From Zhengitettix transpicula (Eukaryota > Arthropoda > Insecta > Orthoptera > Tetrigidae), in contig CM073592.1 in assembly GCA_037074705.1 (NCBI GenBank), positions 26,384,629-26,448,628 of the forward strand: 64,000 nucleotides of DNA, given 5' to 3'. Shown here piece by piece: positions 61,301 through 64,000 of the stretch; positions within the stretch are counted from its first letter, which is position 1, and each line of letters begins with the position of its first letter. Below the pieces are notes generated by a model, which ran no database searches, was not told the DNA's origin, and saw only the letters and a program-made list of their open reading frames with translations. The position numbers and the translations under genes were made by a program.

Positions 61301-63597
61301 AACTAATATTTATATTTAAAAAATAGATAAACACTTAACCCCACATTGAAACTTATCGTCATTTAATGAATATTTGTCAGTTACATTATTTTTTCTGTTG
61401 GAACATTCTTTTTTTATTTTACACTAGCTGGGAGCCCGGCGTTGCCCGTGTACTTACTTATATAAACCAGAAAAGTATTTAATTCTCCATTAATCTTTAG
61501 TCAATAAATTATTTTACTTACGTATGCAGAAAGAGTGGTAATTTCATCAACACTCCATCCCCGGTGCTATAAAATACATTGAATTTTATTGCATCAATCC
61601 CAACAAACATACCTCCGAATTTATTCTTAAATAACTCATTGCGTACTGCAGGATATAATTGTCCCTCAGTCTTCAGATATTACGAATGATTAAATTGATG
61701 AAATCGTTCGCTAAATTCACAATGTAAACAAATGGTCGCCATGTTGGAGTCACTTAATATGGCACGAAAATTAACATACATTTTCCATATATATCGTTAA
61801 TTATTCGTATTGTTTTTATTATTATTATAATGCCATGGAGAATTACTGGATAAAATTATAATTTTATCCAATGGAAATATTTCTGCTTTATTGCATTACC
61901 GAAAAATGAACTATTTGCTTTGTTCGTCGCGTAGTAACGTCTCTCTTTGTCAATTGACGTCATGATCTCTTGACGCGCATTAATTTAACACAAAATTATC
62001 ACGTTTATCAATTATAATTCTTTACACCTTTATGCTACGGGTTTCTCATCCCCACAGTACCGGTTCTCGATTTTGGCAGAATACGTATACCAATTTTTGT
62101 TGCATTCTGTCCACGCGATAAAATTTGTATAAAGAACAACGTAAATACATACATACATACAAATATACATCCTTTTTTATTATATAGATAGATTTGTGTA
62201 ACGACGTCTCCTGTTGTCTGAACTGCAGACTTATTGAAACTTATGCGTTTGAGGACCCTCAGACTTCAACTTTCTTTAAGATGAACTCGACCAGGTGTCA
62301 GCTGGCAAAATGTGCATCGTCGAACGAGACAGTTAAGCTCTCGAGACACATCCGGAGGTGATGATAGGTCTTCAAATTGTTCGTCGACTCAGGTGGTCTC
62401 TTTCAAATACAGCATTTAGTTTTGTACATTGCGTGTCAGTTCATTACAACCTTTTTGTGACTGTCTGATATTCGCAGGCATTATAAAGGTTCCGGAATTT
62501 TATCTGCAACTTTGGCCCAATACTTACTTATTCAGTTGAGTACGTCCTCAAGGAGGACTTCCTGTCACTGGAGTGCACAGTGTAAATGTCACCGACACGT
62601 CACGAACTTGCCACACGGCAAAATATTTAAGGAAGGGGAGGTGGTCAGTATAATAAATTCTGGGGCGGCTGGTCCCTGGTCCAGGACCTGCGTGGTTCTT
62701 CGACCCTGCAGGCTGGCAACATCGAAGCACATCCGACCCTGCTCGCGGTCCAATATATTCACTGACTAGCGTCCGCATCCGGTTCGCTCTCCAGATTCCA
62801 TCTCAAGTAAAACCCAGAGACGTGTCCACCTCTGCTCCTTCTCCAAAACCACTGTTGACTCGCAACAGCGTTATTTTTCCGCATTTCACGGTCTTTAAAA
62901 ACTCTCCCACCTCCGGAGGTTTTTACAAATATCGATAAAATATCGGTCCATTACAGCTCTACCTATTTTACCGCCTCTCACAACACTATCTCACTCCCTG
63001 CTCAGGAAACAGCAATGAATGACCTGACTACGGACGGCATCCCTCACAACACAACACGAAACAATGATAACATTTTAGATAATAATATCTAGTAAATTAC
63101 AAATAAAACCTTAAGGGTTTTTTCGCTTATTACAAAGAATATAGTTGAGGACCTTGGAGAAGTCTGCAGCTTAGAAGAGGGAGGAATCGACTCAGTGACG
63201 CCATCTTGCACTAAATTGTACCGTGAATTATTATGTACTAGAAAGGAGAGCTAAGAAACTGTTATCTACATCGGGATTGCTTTTTTACATCGTGTGTACC
63301 GCGTATCACTCCTGATGCGACTGTGTTCTCTTGGAAAAATACCGCCATTAGGAAAATATCGAGTTTGTATCGAACGTATAAAAGAAAAAAAAATCATGAT
63401 TCTGACTCAAAGTCCACAAGTTTCGCTGTGTTTTTTTTTTTTTAAAACAATACAACGGGGTTGTCCTCCGTTTGTTACTGACCTCTGAGGGGCTTAGCTT
63501 CCTGTGCCGTGGAGGCGTCCTCGAGCAAGGACGTGGGCAACGCCGCCGCCACCGACGCCAGCAGCAACGCCGACGCCAGCCGTCCAACAGCCTTCAT
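43383..63597 (-). CDS. Neuropeptide precursor, NVP-like / prohormone-2 type
   Basis: Seven coding exons join in phase to 284 aa: 63597-63483, 51596-51420, 50197-50146, 46483-46340, 45723-45617, 43993-43836 and 43484-43383. Residues 1-20 (MKAVGRLASALLLASVAAAL) are a signal peptide. Processing sites are K113-R114, K136-R137, R157-R158, R220-R221, K242-R243 and R248-K249-R250. The peptide between the first two, from SSGFRPMVPH to SPRL, is 21 residues. Next comes ELDMDPEDFLALLSLWQAER, an acidic spacer (187-200), a Tyr/Gly-rich part (PPYGAYGQWGGF), KRFMVSRKR, and a C-terminus ending LYHRVVL. I recall KR-ELDxDPE, LLSLW, KRFM(V/I)SRKR and a C-terminal HR(L/V)V from bee prohormone-2, the NVP-like precursor. 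That is recall, not a search. An acceptor just before the ATG (TTGTTGCAG ending 63610) implies a 5'-UTR exon upstream. Intron 1 is about 11.9 kb and full of repeats. Confidence 0.85.
44487..44739 (+). pseudogene. LINE ORF2 C-terminal relic in neuropeptide-gene intron 5
   Basis: In one frame it reads ISRFRTLHTKLTHNFLSSS, two stops, then ITIKHLLFDCPLYDWPRGK. A frameshift follows and it continues LLIDTRRAICTSSAEIHSLV and QFLADTGLDKEI-stop. This matches the usual end of non-LTR retrotransposon ORF2: the RLRTGHTRLTH block, the zinc-finger-like HLLFDCP, and a TGL...EI terminus. It has two stops and one frameshift, so it is dead. It is antisense to the host gene. Confidence 0.7.
46066..46307 (-). 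repeat. Family A retroposon, 5' half only
   Basis: An antisense piece from GTGCCTTGACCGGTTTAGG to the CTGCGAGAGAATATCCCTCG head. The A-tail half is missing, which is unusual for this family and suggests a later deletion. It ends only 33 bp from the coding exon at 46340-46483, inside intron 4. Confidence 0.88.
46484..48665. other. Intron 3 of neuropeptide gene, proximal part
   Basis: About 2.2 kb with no recognised exon or shared repeat. The 47100-47200 and 47340-47960 parts are less AT-rich, with plus-strand frames of about 70 codons lacking motifs. Confidence 0.35.
48666..49556 (+). mobile_element. Family B LTR followed by a PBS-like sequence
   Basis: A sense copy starting TGTAGCAATAGTTAATTAGG and ending near ATTACA at 49556. 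It contains TTATCAAACCCAGT and CCCTGAG, diverged from the other copies, and an AATAAA about 70 bp from its end. Four bases later, 49561-49590 reads TGGCTACCACAGCGTGGGGC and TCGAATTC, close to the TGGCGCCCAACGTGGGGCTC layout of tRNA primer-binding sites after 5' LTRs. That marks family B as LTR-retrotransposon LTRs. The body of the element is gone. Confidence 0.62.
49632..49800. repeat. AT-palindrome tract around a GC-rich core
   Basis: (AT)n and TATA-rich inverted repeats flank the core GAGAGGCCAAGGCCCTATAT (49706-49725) and GGGCTGTAGCGCT. The AT arms can pair with each other. The core may be a leftover from a transposon end. Confidence 0.55.
50845..50866. repeat. GT microsatellite
   Basis: A short GTGTGTGTGTGTG run in the intron before exon 3 of the neuropeptide gene, with one interruption (GGTGTG). 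Confidence 0.6.
52630..53880. mobile_element. MITE-like element split by a family B LTR
   Basis: The left part (CAATCCATTGTTTGAGTAGAG at about 52633) and the right part (about 53740-53880, CCAGAAAAAGAAGTGGACAA) match the two halves of the MITE-like element at 8160-8562. The LTR at 52698-53660 lies between them. Confidence 0.5.
52698..53660 (+). mobile_element. Solo LTR, family B
   Basis: A 963-bp sense copy, TGTAGTAATTGGTAATTAAG to AACGCCACA, with TG...CA ends. An AATAAA lies about 55 bp before the 3' end, as expected for the R region of an LTR. Internal blocks of the type GAACGAACAGTCGGGCAGC occur twice. I could not see a clear target-site duplication. Confidence 0.7.
53888..54120 (-). repeat. 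Family A retroposon, degenerate copy
   Basis: Clearly diverged: GGTGACAGGCTTCATGGGGG, GGCCCCCGGGCTATAG and CACGCTCTTTCGATGACGG keep the family order. It lies directly next to two younger copies in the same orientation. Confidence 0.75.
54134..54667 (-). repeat. Family A retroposon, near full length
   Basis: An antisense copy from AGGGTAACAGGGTGATCC to the hairpin head near 54640-54665. A T-rich tract (the A-tail) precedes it. It is the middle member of three same-strand copies at 53888-55021. Confidence 0.9.
54691..55021 (-). repeat. Family A retroposon, 5'-truncated
   Basis: An antisense copy with a T8-GT7 tract (its A-tail) and TAGGGCAACAGGC, ending at AGGAGGCAGCTGG. It shares the interrupted T-tract with the copy before it, which suggests insertion into or recombination at the tail. 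Confidence 0.9.
55022..56773. other. Intron 1 of neuropeptide gene, nothing firm
   Basis: About 1.75 kb without a recognised gene. The 56040-56380 part is GC-richer, with overlapping frames of 90-112 codons on both strands. None has a domain I know and they share the same bases, so composition explains them. Confidence 0.35.
56774..57082 (+). repeat. Family A retroposon, 5'-truncated
   Basis: Starts AGGGAATGCTGCG and ends TTGCCCT plus an A-tail of about 11 bases. It carries a short internal duplication (CATCCTTCCGCATCCCCCG) near 56960-56990. Confidence 0.9.
57115..57556 (+). repeat. Family A retroposon, older copy
   Basis: The sense 5' part is clear (GAGGGATGTTCTCTCGCAGG, CAGAACC, and onward to AGCAAACCCC at about 57415). 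The 3' part to 57556 is much diverged and has no A-tail. It follows the younger copy at 56774 in the same direction. Confidence 0.85.
57557..58242. other. Intron 1 spacer
   Basis: No gene recognised. The minus-strand frame at 57711-57920 is 69 codons and has no motif I can place. Confidence 0.35.
58243..58389. mobile_element. Near-perfect foldback element, 62-bp arms
   Basis: Arms 58243-58304 and 58328-58389 are reverse complements with only about three mismatches, separated by a 23-bp loop. Each arm contains CAGTTCTCGGTATTCACTCG, GGGT and CGCGACGTTTCGACGA. It is the clean relative of the split element at 28448-29130. Confidence 0.92.
58390..59283. other. Intron 1 spacer
   Basis: No gene or shared repeat recognised. 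Confidence 0.35.
59284..59442. mobile_element. Foldback element, about 48-bp arms
   Basis: Arm 59284-59330 (with AATACAGACAAAAGTACACG, ACGTTTCCT) pairs with 59393-59442 with small gaps. The loop is about 62 bp. It shares the ACGTTTC core with the element at 58243. Confidence 0.8.
59637..60631 (-). mobile_element. Solo LTR, family B, longest copy
   Basis: A 995-bp antisense copy, from TGTGGCGTTTTAAATG to CCAATTACTACA. Near 60370-60480 a unit of about 43 bp (TGTTCGTTCTTGTACTG..., CTGTCCGCTGCCCGAC) is repeated about 2.5 times, as is common in LTR U3 regions. The first third matches the copy at 52698 closely. Confidence 0.72.
60632..61433. other. Intron 1 spacer with a CRE-like site
   Basis: AT-rich. 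TGACGTCA occurs at 61073-61080, followed by TGACGCGCAT. No gene recognised. Confidence 0.4.
61434..62188 (-). mobile_element. Helitron-like non-autonomous element, second subfamily
   Basis: Read on the minus strand it starts TCTATATAATAAAAAAGG and ends CGGGCAACGCCGGGCTCCCAGCTAG|T. The 3' hairpin and CTAG end equal those of the elements at 34463 and 37653, but the roughly 755-bp interior differs, so it is a separate subfamily with shared ends. An interior TGACGTCA lies at 61955-61962. Confidence 0.65.
62189..63482. other. Intron 1 proximal part
   Basis: No exon or shared repeat recognised. The frames at 62512-62778 overlap on opposite strands and have no motif. Confidence 0.35.
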
Positions 63598-64000
63598 CCT
63601 CGTCCTCTGCAACAAAGATGTCACACTAACACATCTGCCTCAGAAACCACGCCCGAAATTAAAATATTAAAGGGAAGAGAACTTGGTTGACGTGACTTGT
63701 TTCAGTATCGTTGTTGAGTCCAGCGCAACCACTGGAACAGTAAAGACGAAGCTCCGCCACTTTGGGAGTGAGGTGTGTGTCCAGGAAAACTGCCATAAAC
63801 CCTCAAATAAAATTTATAGAGTCTTGGCGGAGGCCAATCAGCTTTTTGCATATTTTTTTTATTCAGATGCGACATGGTTCCTGCCAAAAAAAACTACCTA
63901 ACTACACTTGAGAAACCAGAAAATTTTTAACTCGGGGCACGGACTTCAAATATTTACTGGGAGAGAGGTTTTTAATCAATCCAAGTAGGAGAAAATAATA
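63598..64000. other. 5' flank of the neuropeptide gene start
   Basis: On the minus strand, TTTGTTGCAG followed by AGGACGAGG comes directly before the ATG, so a splice acceptor lies 12 bp upstream of the start. The promoter and first exon are probably upstream of this, perhaps beyond the window end. Confidence 0.55.

Noticed and set aside
63348..63690. Arg-rich frames on both strands over the neuropeptide start region
   Set aside because: They are antisense or out-of-frame readings of the GC-rich signal-peptide exon.
1..64000. CRISPR arrays, bacterial operons, rRNA genes
   Set aside because: No array of direct repeats with unique spacers, no tightly packed intronless genes and no rRNA-like stretches were seen; the window is eukaryotic.

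Overview
This is a eukaryotic, insect-like window: AT-rich and intron-rich, with canonical GT-AG introns from a few hundred bases to about 12 kb and heavy loads of transposable elements. The host is most likely a polyneopteran insect; a cockroach or termite-like lineage is my guess, from the kind of repeats and the large introns, and it is not proven. No operons, CRISPR arrays, rRNA genes or intact tRNA genes were seen.

Four protein-coding genes can be assembled exon by exon with matching splice phases. (1) On the plus strand, 4679-13844, is a quick-to-court-like coiled-coil protein of 479 aa in seven coding exons, ending in a GRIP-like domain. A possible alternative first exon lies at 6789-6821. 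(2) On the minus strand, 27120-15002, is TAK1/MAP3K7: twelve coding exons, 557 aa, with a complete kinase domain and the C-terminal TAB2/3-binding-type coiled coil. Genes 1 and 2 converge, with their poly(A) signals only about 210 bp apart. (3) On the minus strand, 31876-29301, is an ankyrin-repeat protein whose four visible exons are in phase but whose 5' exon was not found. (4) On the minus strand, 63597-43383, is a secreted neuropeptide precursor of 284 aa in seven coding exons, resembling the NVP-like / prohormone-2 family: signal peptide, six dibasic sites, and a KR-ELDxDPE...LLSLW block. Its first coding intron is about 11.9 kb.

The rest is mostly mobile DNA. A GC-rich retroposon of about 550 bp ('family A', 13 copies) has an A-tail, variable 5' truncation, target-site duplications of 11-17 bp on four copies, and a palindromic 5' end. 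A TG...CA LTR family ('family B', 4 copies) includes one copy followed by a primer-binding-site-like sequence. There are three Helitron-like non-autonomous elements plus one decayed relative, several foldback (hairpin) elements, a Tc1/IS630-type transposase relic, the tail of a LINE ORF2, a tRNA-derived SINE, and tandem repeats with 122, 129 and about 65 bp units.

The parts least explained by known features are a CpG-rich, strongly strand-skewed block inside TAK1 intron 9 (16560-18760), a duplicated E-box/CRE module at 33788-33934, and the palindromic head of family A. I found no clearly new multi-gene system; the best novelty candidates are these elements and the partly assembled ankyrin gene.
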